Origin: Rhyacichthys aspro
Taxonomy: Eukaryota; Chordata; Actinopteri; Gobiiformes; Rhyacichthyidae
DNA length: 64,000 nucleotides
Direction: 5' to 3'
NCBI GenBank assembly: GCA_036850595.1
Contig: CM072152.1
Location: 14,707,207-14,771,206, forward strand
Each line of letters begins with the position of its first letter. Position 1 is the first letter of the stretch. The position numbers and the translations under genes are program-made. Below, one piece after another: positions 50,282 through 61,800 of the stretch. Under the pieces are notes generated by a model. It was not told the origin of the DNA and searched no databases. It saw only the letters and a program-made list of their open reading frames with translations.

Positions 50282-50321
<40 letters not shown>

Positions 50322-50816
50322 TACATTTAAGGGATTTCCCTGACTCACTTCCTGCGATTCAAGTAGGAGAAACCTCTAAGGCTGCCTTTATAGTCTCTTA
50401 GAAGAATAATGGCTACAGTAAAAGGGCAATCACCAAAAAAAATCACATGTAATATATTTTCAATTATTTAAACTAATGCCTCGTAGAAAGTTGAACAGCA
50501 TAAGCAGTTTTGGATGATGATGTTTGATTTTCAGTAGGACATAAGGGTAGTCTCTCAAAAGATCTAATAATTCAGACTGACTTGAATGAAAATGTGAAAG
50601 TTTGTACAGATTTGAAGAACTTATATTAGCGTTAAATGTCGATTACACATTTTAAGGTTAAGTTAGCCTTTCTTATATATTACCACCAGAATAATATTAT
50701 ACATAAACAAGTTTCCGGTTGTTGCCATTCCTACGAGCAAAAAATCCTTAATTACTTACTAAACACGTGATGGGTTATAGATTATTTTTCTTTAGGTCGC
50801 ACTTACCGGAGTTCAT
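38608..50816 (-). CDS. fgd5: FGD5, FYVE/RhoGEF/PH-domain protein (complete, 21 coding exons)
   Basis: FGD5 is an endothelial guanine-nucleotide exchange factor for CDC42. Coding exons: 50807-50816, 47772-49983, 45309-45450, 45043-45101, 44917-44947, 44518-44669, 44139-44295, 42592-42676, 42450-42500, 42029-42087, 41698-41769, 41447-41515, 40690-40773, 40508-40587, 40290-40386, 40056-40193, 39870-39972, 39400-39536, 39194-39319, 38870-39024 and 38608-38644; 4056 nt, 1351 aa (human 1462). FGD5 is chosen over FGD6 because the long N-terminus carries SMVDIPPPF-type VVDIPPPFELAYITKKPI, KSSPSLLIE, VESFEDRSR, PLPLTKPRSISF and NDGYVDMSS-like NETDGYVDMSS. Domains: DH about 790-985, PH about 1010-1110, FYVE about 1135-1200 with RHHCHSCGR but no WxxD (also absent in human FGD5), second PH about 1250-1350. 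It ends EEATVL, like human EDASVL. Confidence 0.96.
43896..43917. repeat. 22-bp perfect palindrome in an fgd5 intron
   Basis: An 11-base arm (TTTTGATAACA) is followed directly by its exact reverse complement with no spacer. It lies in the intron between the fgd5 exons at 42592-42676 and 44139-44295. It is AT-rich, so it may be chance. Confidence 0.8.
46692..46736. repeat. Perfect 20-bp-arm hairpin in an fgd5 intron
   Basis: The left arm at 46692-46711 and the right arm at 46717-46736 are exact reverse complements separated by a five-base loop (GTAGT). Two more pairs follow after one mismatch. It lies in the 2.3-kb intron between fgd5 exons 2 and 3. It is not flanked by any element I recognise. 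Confidence 0.9.
50284..50320. repeat. (CA)n microsatellite
   Basis: About 18 uninterrupted CA dinucleotides lie in the first intron of fgd5. Such a tract is likely to vary in length between individuals. Confidence 0.95.
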
Positions 50817-51395
50817 TTTGAGGCTGACGTCTCTAACATTTCGTCCACAAAAGCAGCGAGCCTCAAAGAATTATCCACACGAAGTTTTGAGTAAAGTGAA
50901 CGGGAGCAGGCGCTAAAATCAGAGCGCTGTCCATTCAGTCAGAGTGTCATTGAACACAACACTGTCTCCTTTGCTTCTCCGTGCGCGAGCGAGGGGCTGC
51001 TCAGCTGATCGCTCGTGCGTCCTGGAGCGCGCGGGACGAGACTAGGAAGCTAATGGCGAGGATCCAATGGACAGTAGTGGGCTTCAACACCCCCTGCCTC
51101 CTAGATGCAGCAGGTGTGACGGAAAGCGTGGGAAATGTTGTGAATTTACAGGCGTGTTGTAATTAGTTTAGGTCCATTTACGGCAAGAGCGAGGGTTTCA
51201 GAGCGGTAAAGTTTACTTCTTTTTTTTTAACAAATTGAATGATTAAAATAAATTACTGCCTTTAAAGTAAATAGATAAAGTTAGAAACATATTTATTATC
51301 TGGTAACGGTTAGCAACGACAAGTATTTTATTTTATTTTTTTTGGAGAGTTAGCTAGCCCACGTTAACAGTAACTGCACACGCCTCACTAGCATA
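50817..51395. promoter_or_regulatory. fgd5 5' flank and probable promoter
   Basis: Sequence immediately upstream of the fgd5 start, to about 51070, is richer in CG and GC than its surroundings (for example GCGCGCGGG near 51030), as expected for a vertebrate promoter with 5' UTR. No other gene start is recognisable on the plus strand. Confidence 0.45.
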
Positions 51396-51397
51396 TA

Positions 51398-51798
51398 CAG
51401 GACTGTGTGAAGTTTTATACAGGTGTGGATATAAAATGTAAAGTAAACTATAAAGTATGGGGATTTTATTAGTTTACAAAATGCAAAGTGAAAGAACAGA
51501 AGACAATTCTTAATCAAAAAAATATTTGGTGTGATTTTGCCTCAAAACAGCAACATTCCTCTGTCTCGGTCACAACCAGGACAAACTGGACTAAGCCAGA
51601 CCAGGCCAGACTCCATGATGCTGGGATCAGGGTTGCACCATTACGTCAGGACCCCTTGTTCTGGGATCACTCTAAAAGTTCAAGGTTTTTGTCTCACTTT
51701 TCCATTTTTGTTAAAAAACATTGAAATTGTATGTCGTTGACATCATTCTTACTTTACTGCATATGTTCACACCTGACTTAAATATTTGCACAGTACTG
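51398..51798. mobile_element. Decayed, internally deleted Tc1/mariner-type element
   Basis: The ends form imperfect terminal inverted repeats: the left begins CAGGACTGTGTGAAG and the reverse complement of the right begins CAGTACTGTGCAAAT. Both continue to a shared CAGGTGTG. The pair is flanked by TA dinucleotides (51396-51397 and 51799-51800), the target duplication of this superfamily. The interior, such as ATTTGGTGTGATTTTGCC and GATGCTGGGATCAGGG, resembles from memory the antisense strand of a Tc1-like transposase gene widespread in fish, but at 401 bp no intact frame remains. It cannot move on its own. Confidence 0.7.
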
Positions 51799-51800
51799 TA

Positions 51801-54800
51801 CATGTGTCTGTAATGTGTCAATGAATAGGAGTATTTCTGATGTGAACTCAGCTTTCCTGCACTTGTTTGCTCCTGATGTACTGACTAACAGGCTCTACAT
51901 AACAGGAACCTGCTCTCCCTGTTTCCTGCACAACCCCGCTTCACATCCTTAGCAATTTATGGACAGCACGCTCACATTTAACCCCTGTGTGAATCTACTG
52001 AGAGCTATATTTATTGTTGGTCAGCTGGTGAAGATTTATTACACCCAGTAAAATGTGCGCAGTAGACTGTAAACAAAAGGACAGTACGGGATTAAAATCA
52101 ATGAGTTCATATTTGGTGGGGTGTTGCATTAAAGTCTTACAGTTTAAAACCACAATTTTAGACTCCAGCTAAAATCATGGCTTTGTGGTACTTAACGTTT
52201 TCTGCTACAGATTTTAAATATTTTGTATCACACTGCAAGGTCAAAATCAATCCACAGCTACACAAGGAAATCCCCAAATCCTCCACTGTAGCTCATGACA
52301 TATGATTGAATGATCTTGTCTGTATAGAGCTGCATTATTCAGCCAACGAACACTGAAATGCATGAGAAACAGTGGTTTAAACCGTCGCTGTTTGCTGCTG
52401 CTGTTTCCAATACACACCTCGTCCGGCTCATTTAAAAACATTGTGTTGCACGTTTGACCCCATTTTGTTGGTACAATAATTGTGTTTTCACGTCCAGTCA
52501 ATAAAGGGGAGGAAGGTGAGCTCTGTGGAGAATTATGACACATGCTCGGACAAACAAACGCTGAAGAAAAGGATGAAGTTCGGGGTCAAAGGGAAATGCC
52601 GTCACATAAACTGATGGCAAGACAAATGAATGAATAAAACTGTAATAATGTGAATCAATAGATTAGTCTCAAACTTCTGCAGAAAGTGGACAATCTGATG
52701 ACTGAGGGACATGCATGTTTTTATGTAATGACATGGATATTCCTTGTATCTGAAATATCAAATGTATGTGGAGATCCAATGTCAGCCAGGTCTTATATAA
52801 TAATAATATAATAAAAATGGTCAAGAAGGCTCTCTTACAAAAACCCAGATGCCTTCTTTTCAAGCATTTTAGTAAAGAAATATTTAGTTCATTGTCTAAT
52901 TATTATAATTAACTCTCTATGTATTTACAGTGCTATTGAAGGTACATATGTGTCGTAAAGGCGTGGAGCTTGAGGTCCATCTCTCCCTGTGTCTCCTGTT
53001 TGCGTCAGACGAGGAAAGAGGCGCGTCTCCTCCTCTGAGGTAAAACAATAAGACTGGCGCTTAAAAAAGGAACTACATCTTGATATACTCCTTCCTGTGA
53101 CTGTTTTCGAGTCTTTCAGCAAAACTAGAGCACGAAGGGCGTAGCCTCTAAATCTAAGATAATCCTATTTTCCATCTATAGGACTCATTTTTATCATGTT
53201 TATAAAATGTGTTTGGATAAAACAAAAACAGGTGTTTGCTATCTTTGACCTCCATTAAACCAGCAGAAAGGCATGGATTTTAATTTTTTGATATGTATTT
53301 GTTAACCTGAAAAACCTCACATTTGTTTGTTCCTGAAAGTTATTGTTGACTTTTAGCCTTTGAAAACACAAACCCAGATATAAACTGACTCTTAAGTGAA
53401 GCTGCAGGACGCAGGAACAAACTCTTGTGTCATGGAAGCTAACTTTAGCTCAGCTTTGCATCATGTTGGGGGAAAACACAGCTGGACGGTTGTTTGTGTT
53501 TGTCTGTGAGAACTTTCTGACAGAACACAATGGGAATAGGTGTAACCAAGGCAGTCTGTAAAAAGCACTTCATCGAGTCAAGAAAAAAAAAATGCTGTAG
53601 TTTTACTGTCAAGCTTAAGTCAAGCTCATTGATTAATTAGGTGACAGCTATTCATTTTTTTCTCAAACGTAAGCTGTTTTTTGTCAGTGGAAGCAGTTAG
53701 TCTAGTGACAATATTTATGTGCGCTCCAATCAGAAGTCTCCATAAACCCACAGCAGATTAACCTGAGCTGACCCTCTGTCATCTGTGCGATCTGTCTTCT
53801 TCATTAATGTGTCAGTCTGCCAATGGGACTTTGAATAAGATTCCACAATTTTATTATGTGTGACTCTTATCTAGTCCAACTAAATAGCAAGTTTTCACAT
53901 GTGTTTTTACATATGTGTCTTAGAAACACTTGAAACACTGACCTGCTATGATCATGAGATTACATATTTGTACTAAAATATGAAATTCTCAAAGCATGTT
54001 ACTACTAGAGAAAATGTGGAAAAAACACTATCATTTTAAAGTGCTCCTGAGACTTTAGATGTTAAGTCTGATTTGGAAAACTGCCATTTAACTTTCATTA
54101 ATAATGAAGTCAAATGCAGAGGCAATAGGCTTTGTTTTTAGTCCACATTAATCTTCTTGGAAGGACACATTGAGATGCAAGTGGGCCTTTAACAGCTCCC
54201 AGATCTAACAATCAATACCACCACAGCAGACAACACTGACACTTCTCCTGCCAGGAAAACACAGCTTTCTTCCTTTACAGCGTCTCATTTAGGCAGAGTC
54301 ACTAACACATCAACATCAGGTTCACTTCGGTGCCTGGATTACACTGTACACACTTTAAAGCAGAAGCTGGCATTCATCTGACTGGGCTTGTATCGCTCCA
54401 CCATTTGTGTAGTTTTGTAGTCGTTCTAAATGTTCAGTCTTGTGTCATCTTATTTTTAAGGCACAATATGAATGATGTGTCATAATACTACAAACGTAAA
54501 AAAGATGGATTAAAATGGGTCAAAAGAGGGCTTCTATCAGTGGTTTAAGATAGTACTTTAATGAAATACAATGAAGATGATAAGCATAATAACGGATACT
54601 ATTAAAGTAGATCAGTAGTGTGCAAGTAAGTGTCAGTTGAGATCAAATGGCAACTCTTGAGCCTATTCTGTCCTGAAAAGACTTTCCAAAAAAGACTGTC
54701 TTACTAGTTTTGGTGTAGACCCAAAAACGTCTGACTATCACCAATCATATTAATATTCAAGATTAAAGTTAACACATTTACAACTATCGTTCTTCAGTGA

Positions 54801-57800
54801 TGCTTTTTTACTTAAGGTGCTTGACCCCAGAGGCAAGTGTAAGAGTACAGCTAATGTACATGTGCTATACAATATAGTGTTCACGCTATGGATAATATAG
54901 CACAAGCCTTGTTGCCTTAAGGGTGGTTATTTCTACTGAAAACCATCAAAATAGGGGTTTTAATCACTTGCAGATTAATATTTGAACATCTTTATATTTT
55001 ATTAAGGGGAAATAGCAAAGCCTTGTGAGTAGGTTTGTCTTCTGTGTTGTACTTGTGCAGGTATAGAGAGCCTGCTGGGCATCTTAGAGTGAACCGAGGG
55101 TGAGAGTGGACTGCCAATGAGCCCTGACTCCCTCTTCCTCTTTCACAGCAGTGGAATTTATGAGGCCATTAAGAGTGTGCATGCAGTGTCAACAGTGGCC
55201 AGCTAATATCTTTATCCAGTCCCAGTGAGGAGCGGTGGTCTGTCAGACGACACTTGTGCTGCCTTTGGAGACAAACAGCCTGCTGAACATATATAGCTGA
55301 TCACACATGTCCACGTTTAACACATTTAACAAGCTTCGGCACTTCACACGCATTCGTTTTCCAAAAGCAATCAGTGACCAAGGCGTAGTGTAGTCAAAAG
55401 TTTCCAAGTTCACAAAGGTGGTGCTTATTCAAATTGTGTATTGTGTATTAATTGTGTAGCTCTGTTGTTGGTATGTTGCGCTTGTTGGATGTAATTTTAT
55501 CCAGTTGCATTCAGAGATAGTCTGCGTCCGTTTATTCCACATTCAAACTCAAATTGAAAGAAACCAGACAAAGTCTTTTTATAGAATAGAAAAAACATTC
55601 AAATGGCTAACATGGCTACTTACTCCTTGGCCAATCACTCAATCAGCAAATGAACTGTGTGCTAAAACTGTAATAACTCTTTTGAAGTATTAGTGAGAAA
55701 AAGTTGAAAATATGTGATGCCTATTTGAACTTATATCTCTTTTATACTCAATTACATTAGCAAGGAAGTGCAGAAAGTTACCATTAGCTTAAAAAACAAT
55801 AATCACAGTCTCACTCTCAGCTACAAAATGCACAAAATGTGGATAAATTGCAGTTCAACTACTTGTGTTTTATTGAAATAAAAAGGAATGTATAGTTTCA
55901 ATATTAATCCTAAATCAGGATGAATGTTATTGCGCCTTAGTGTCACAAACCAGCTGGGTTGTTATTTACAACATTAAGCCCTCCATGTTGAGAGCTAAAC
56001 CGAAGCCAAATGCTGTCATTAGAGCACTGTTGCAGTCTTCATTCCTCTATTGGAGGTCCATCTGCTGCTGGGAGACTCTGTCATCAGCTCACTGGCACCA
56101 GCCTGTTTTACATGTGGAGGTCTGACACTGAGCTGCAGGAGGGCCATTATGGTCCAGTGTCAAGAGAGGCTCAACGGTTGTGGCAGTATTAGCTCTCATT
56201 ACCCCCTCCAACTCATTACAGTGCACGGTGGGGTGATAGAGAGAGGGTCTGAGGTCTGCATTTGAAGCACTCACAGTGTGGAGGGAGCAATATACTCCAG
56301 ACAACACTATTCACTGATGCACCATTTTAAAAAAAAGAAAACAGCAGAAGTGTTTAATGTTGGGGCAGTAACGGGTTTTAGTTTTCTTTGTTAAACGCAG
56401 AAGCAGGTGCATTTGAGATTAATGGTGACCTCTACTGGAGCATGGAGAAGTGTTGAGGCTTCAAAGTTGGCTTCTGAAAATCTTCTTACTCCTTAGTGGT
56501 TTATTCAGAGTGGGGTGTGTAGTTTTATGGCATTTTTGATGATTTCACTTAAAAAAACACTTTCAAGCAAGAAAATGTGCTCAAAAAATAAACTTTATGG
56601 TGCTTCTCCTCCAGTAGGGCTCAGTTTGTCGGCCAGTTGCAGGAACAAGAAGTGGCAAGACAGACAATAAGTGTTTATTCAAGGCAATTACTATTGAAAA
56701 CTTCGAATGTCCATGTTCATCCATAAACTACATCTATATTCTATCTCCAACTATAGTACAATGTAGAACAAGACATGAGTTTATTTTGGACTTTAACATC
56801 AAGGTAAACTCCTGCAGTGCTCCGCTGCTGAGCTAAGCACACAGTAGAACAACTTTATCCCAAAGCTGCTCAAATCTAATGAAACTGACCAGGTGTCCAT
56901 CTCAGGTGGTACAGTACAATCAATTAAAGACACAAATCTGCTTACCTGTCAAAAGCAAAATGTAATAAGCACTAATGAATATAACAGTTTCCTGATGAAA
57001 CAACTGTGAAAACATACACCCACCACTTTGTACTTTTCTTTAAACACACTCTCGATTCTCCACGTTGTTAGATTCTGCTCACCTTGACACTTTCTATTTC
57101 TCAAAAACTTTTACATCCTTTGTTAATTATAAATATATACATAGAGAAAGGAGCATTCTCCTAACCACTGGATATAGTTTGGTGTGTTTTGTGTGATGGC
57201 TAGAGTTTTTAAGTTTTTTTTGTTTTTTTTTCAACACCACAAACAGAGACAGAAATAGCTCAAGTTTTTACTATGACTCGAGGATGCATCTTTAATTTAC
57301 TAACAGTAAAACAAGTGAAGGGAATTACTGCTTACTCCATTAGGGATAATGACTCATTAAGGCCCACTCAGTAAAACAATAAAAGATCTTGAAGCAAAGA
57401 AACTATGAACTTCTACTTTATAATTGACATTTATAATTACAGCATACTGACTGCGATTTTGGCTCTGTCTTACTAAATATTCTTTGTTACTGTATCTGAT
57501 TGGCCCATCTTCTAAAGAACAGTTTGTTTAAACGTCTGATCTTCATCTTGATTTGCTAATAATAATCATTTCTGCAGTTGTCCTCTTCTTACTGCTGCTG
57601 GCCTTGAGCTTGATTGTAGACTTTAAAGATTTGAAATCATGATGGAGACGAGAAGTTTATCTAAAACACTCCTGAAGTAGAAACTGTATGTTTTATTATT
57701 TATAATTGTATTATGTCATAGGTTTTAGTACTAGTCTTAAGTGCCCTAAAGACAAAACTGATCACCATTTGAGGACTAGAGGATGTAAAATAGGATCAAA

Positions 57801-58650
57801 CAGCATCTACAACTCATAATGCGGTGTAAAGGCTCCATTGCTGCAGCCTGACGGGACTGGCTACACAGCTGCACTACTGTGAGGACTAATAAGACCAACA
57901 GCTACAATCACACTACACTGAATCCACAGCACGCTCAAGGTCATTTATTTTCTATTATGAAAACAGCATGTCGCCATTTACGGCTGCAACAGTCAGATTA
58001 AACTGCCACGTCCAAATGTAGAAATCATTTTTCAGTGCGGCTGGCGTCTGAGAGAGGGCGGTTCAGTCAATGGACACACCTCCCTGTCCCTAAAAAGTAA
58101 TTAAAACCATTAAAGTGGTGAGTCAGCAAGTCAAATTAAAACTAGATTAAGCTTGTGTTATATGGATCTCTTCAGAAGAGACTGCTCTTCCTCTTTATTA
58201 TACCAATTTTGCAAATTTACTAAATACATCGGTTCTTACAAATTGAAATGTAATGAAGAGTACTCCTTAAAAAGCCCATTCTTGCTCATTATTGTTGGGG
58301 ATCCTGAGAGTTTCTGGGCTCCTGCTGCACAACGTCCTGGTTCAGTAGCTGTTTACATTCCAGCAATAAAGTTAAATCACCCAGAACTAATTTTGCTCAA
58401 GTGGACATTTATGCAACTAAAAACACCAACACGCTTTGCACTTTCTGTGTCACACTGTTGGATTAAAGAATTAAACAAAGGCGCTGAACATGTCTCTTTT
58501 GGTTCAGGTGCTGCCATTCACACCTTGTAGAGAATAGCTCCATCTTGTGGATTTGACAACTCCATGTTTGGGCTCGAGCTAATACACTTATGTATTATGA
58601 AAGGCAGAAAAAATGTCTTAGCCATCTTTGCATCTTGAAATTTAAATGAC
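51801..58650. other. Intergenic region between fgd5 and ccdc174
   Basis: About 6.8 kb with no convincing exon on either strand; all open frames are short and lack splice context or family resemblance. Stretches at about 55080-55260 and 56080-56210 are less AT-rich than their surroundings and could be conserved regulatory DNA. In mammals C3orf20 lies near CCDC174 and FGD5; I see no trace of it here. Confidence 0.5.
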
Positions 58651-58813
58651 CTCAAGAGTTTAATTGTAGGATGGTACCATTTTAATTTTTGTGTTTTACA
58701 AGCTTCAGGGGATGTCTCATTTTACATTGTTCTTCATTTTACAACTGTATCTAAATTAAACAGTGAATAAACTTGATTAATCGAAAAAAAATAAAAATAA
58801 AAACTTTCCGAGC

Positions 58814-61800
58814 TCAGATAGTATTTCTGTAAAAGGACAGCATGTCGTCCAGACTCTGTGAAGGGACTTGTGGGCTTTCCGTCTCGTTGTTAGATGGCTG
58901 GATGGGCTGCTGAGGCTGAGGCTGGCTCTGTTGTTGAGGTGGGTACTGCTGGAAGAAATGGGGAGGATACATGGGGTGCTGTGGTGGAAACGGAGGCGGG
59001 GGACCTGCAAATGGAGGAGGAGGATAAGGAGGATAAAATGGCGGTGGTGGGTATTGGAAGGGCATTGGTGGGGCGGCCACAGGAGCAGAAACCCCAGGGG
59101 GAGGTGGCTCTGATGTTGGCTGCAGCAGGGGAGCAGTCGGTAGATTTGGTTGTGGTTTTGGTAGATTTGGTTGTGGTTTTGGTAGATTTGGTTGTGGAGC
59201 AGAAATTTCAGGCTGTGACTCCACCTCTGTTTTGTTCTCAGGTAGATTTTCAGGTTCTTCTGTCGACTTGTAGAGCATTTTCGTTCGGGGTTTGGCTTGA
59301 ATATGGGACTTTCCTGGTCTTCGCTTTTTATCATCATTAAAGTATGCTGAAGGCGGAGCAAACTCTGAATCCCGCTCTTCCCGACAGCGATTTTTCCAGT
59401 CATTGAACATAAATTCTGCGACAAGAAACAAAAAAGTAAGTAAATGAGAAAACATTTTATAAAACACATTGTGGGTAAATTCTGGCATCTCAGTTTTTTT
59501 ACCCGCATATTTGTTTGTTTTACTTACATAAATAAAAAATGTATAAGTTATTGGTACAAGAAACACAACAAAGCCTGTTAAAAAACACCTCCTTACCTTT
59601 GCCTCTGTCCCATTCTCTGACATGAGGAACACCAGGTTTAGTATCTCTTCTTTCCTGGATCTCCACTTCCACCTTCTTCACAATGCTCACCTCCGGGATG
59701 TCCTCTGGCAGTGGTTCAGCCTCTTCTTCCTCCTCTGTCAAAAAACAAACTCATTTAAGTGAACTGAACACAGTGGTTTTAAACAGGAAACTGTGTATGC
59801 TTTATAAAAATGCAGACACTAACGGTCATTTTCTTCTTCCTTAGGCTCCTCCTCATTCCCATCGAGCTTGGCCTTTTTCATCTTTCTCTGCCGGACTTTG
59901 GCGAGCCGTGCCCGAAGGATGGCCTGGCGCTTTTCCTTGAGCCGCTCTCGTTTATTGCGCTGCTCTGTGGTCTAAAGAAGAGATCATCAAATGTAAAAGT
60001 GAAGAACTAATACATGAGCTAAGCAGTACGTGCTTGTTACATAATGTGAGAACATTGCCACTGTTTGGTCCAGTACATTGTGTACCAGTGTTTGAATGAT
60101 CCCACTTAAACATTTCTGTGTCTCCCATCTGTTAGCAGTGGCTCACCTGGCCTCTGAGCATGTCCAGAGTGTCTCTCTGCTTTCTGCGCTGCTCTTCATC
60201 TTGGGAAAATGCAAAATAGCCCACACCTAGCTCCCTGGCCTCTAATACATACCAATAACAGGGTTAGTTAATTTAACAGCATCTTCTTGTAGATGTAAGC
60301 TTACAGCAATAAGGAAATATTTTATACAAAAAAGTTGAAATGCTTGGAAAGAAACCTTGTCCTCTGATATCCTCATAGTGGATTGGTCCTACGGGTCTCT
60401 TCATAGCTTCCTCTTCCTCTCTTTCCCACTCTTGCCTCTGCAACTCTCTGCGCATATCTTCTGAAAGCAACGTCTTATCTGATGCTTTTCTGTTTCAAAA
60501 AGACATAAGGACTGCAAAACTGTCCACACTTTCCTATCACTATTTTATGTAAATGCTTCTGTGTGGGCTATGTGTGTGCGTACCCTTTTTCTTTAAGATT
60601 TTGGCCTATTCTCTCAAATTCTGGCAAGTCTTTTTTCATGCATCTTCGAGATCGTCCCAAAGAGTCCACATAGTCTACCCTGTGATAATGACACCCAGTA
60701 AAACACAAACAATGTTGAACACAGGGTTGAATAGCTGCAACTGTGCTTGTTAGGTTTGGTGAAGGATTTAAGGATTTTGGATGCTGTTGCACGAAATGAA
60801 AAAAGTACATTAGTCCTAAGTGGATAAAAACTGCACTGACGCCATCTGGACACTAGAGGCAGTATGATTTTTGTTCTTAACACGTGAGGTATTCCTTGTG
60901 TGTCTGTGAGATACAGAGTTACAGAAACAATACTTTGTAGACTATACGCGAGGCCAGACCTATTTTACGCAACACAGAACTCATAGATTCCACAAACTGC
61001 CAGTTTTATAGAGTAATTTTGTCGCTTGCGCTCCTTTACAACCCTTAATTCCTATTGGATAAGAACATGCCACGTGACCCGGAAATGCGGAGCTGCTGCC
61101 GCCTCTTCGTTTTAAAATCTAAAATATCGCTCTTAATAGCCTTTTGTTTGAATTTCTTTTGAGCGAGTGTTTATCGTTACGTTTTGTAGTTTACGGAAAG
61201 CCTTTTATCAGTATGTCGTTATTTTTACTGATTTCAAACCATAACTGAGATCGACAGTGCGAAGAAAGGCGTCTCTCACTGTCACCGTTTCAAGTTATCG
61301 CTTCTCGGCCTTTTGGCTAAGATCAAGTGTAGTATCTGTTCTTATCAGTTTAATATCTGATACGTCCCCTACCCGGGGACCATATATTAAATTGATTTTT
61401 GGAACTGGGAGATGGAATAGGGGCTTGCTCCGTCCACTCCACGCATCGACCTGGTATTGCAGTACTTCCAGGAACGGTGCACCCCCAAATATGTCAAAGA
61501 AAAAGTTACATCCCTTTAAAATCTTCACTGTATTTTTATGATGCGTGTTGAAGCGTCATGAAACTTGCTTCACAGTGAAATTACATATAATACATTTAAT
61601 AAAACTATTAAGTATTTGATAGAAGAATATGTTTTATATAGCATTATAATTAAATATATAAATCATAACAATCTTCCATTGTGTCTTAGTTTTCACACAA
61701 CCGCTACAACTGTTACCGTCTTGGAGAATGCTATAAGACTTTTCTACAGTACAGTGAGAGCGTCCAGCTGCAGACTTAACTATTTGCTCCCCAGAGGTCG

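Noticed and set aside
50284..50320. Possible CRISPR-like or other spaced repeat array
   Set aside because: It is a plain CA microsatellite in a eukaryotic intron.
58783..58803. AATAAA-rich plus-strand run as a poly(A) signal of a plus-strand gene
   Set aside because: No plus-strand gene precedes it; it is an A-rich low-complexity tract in the ccdc174 3' region.
58868..59340. Plus-strand open frames rich in W, R and V
   Set aside because: They are antisense to the proline-rich tail of ccdc174; no independent signals.
61282..61296. TCACCGTTTCAAGTT as a PSE
   Set aside because: It touches the U2 start, whereas the PSE is expected about 40-60 bp upstream; the word at 61235-61252 is in the right place.
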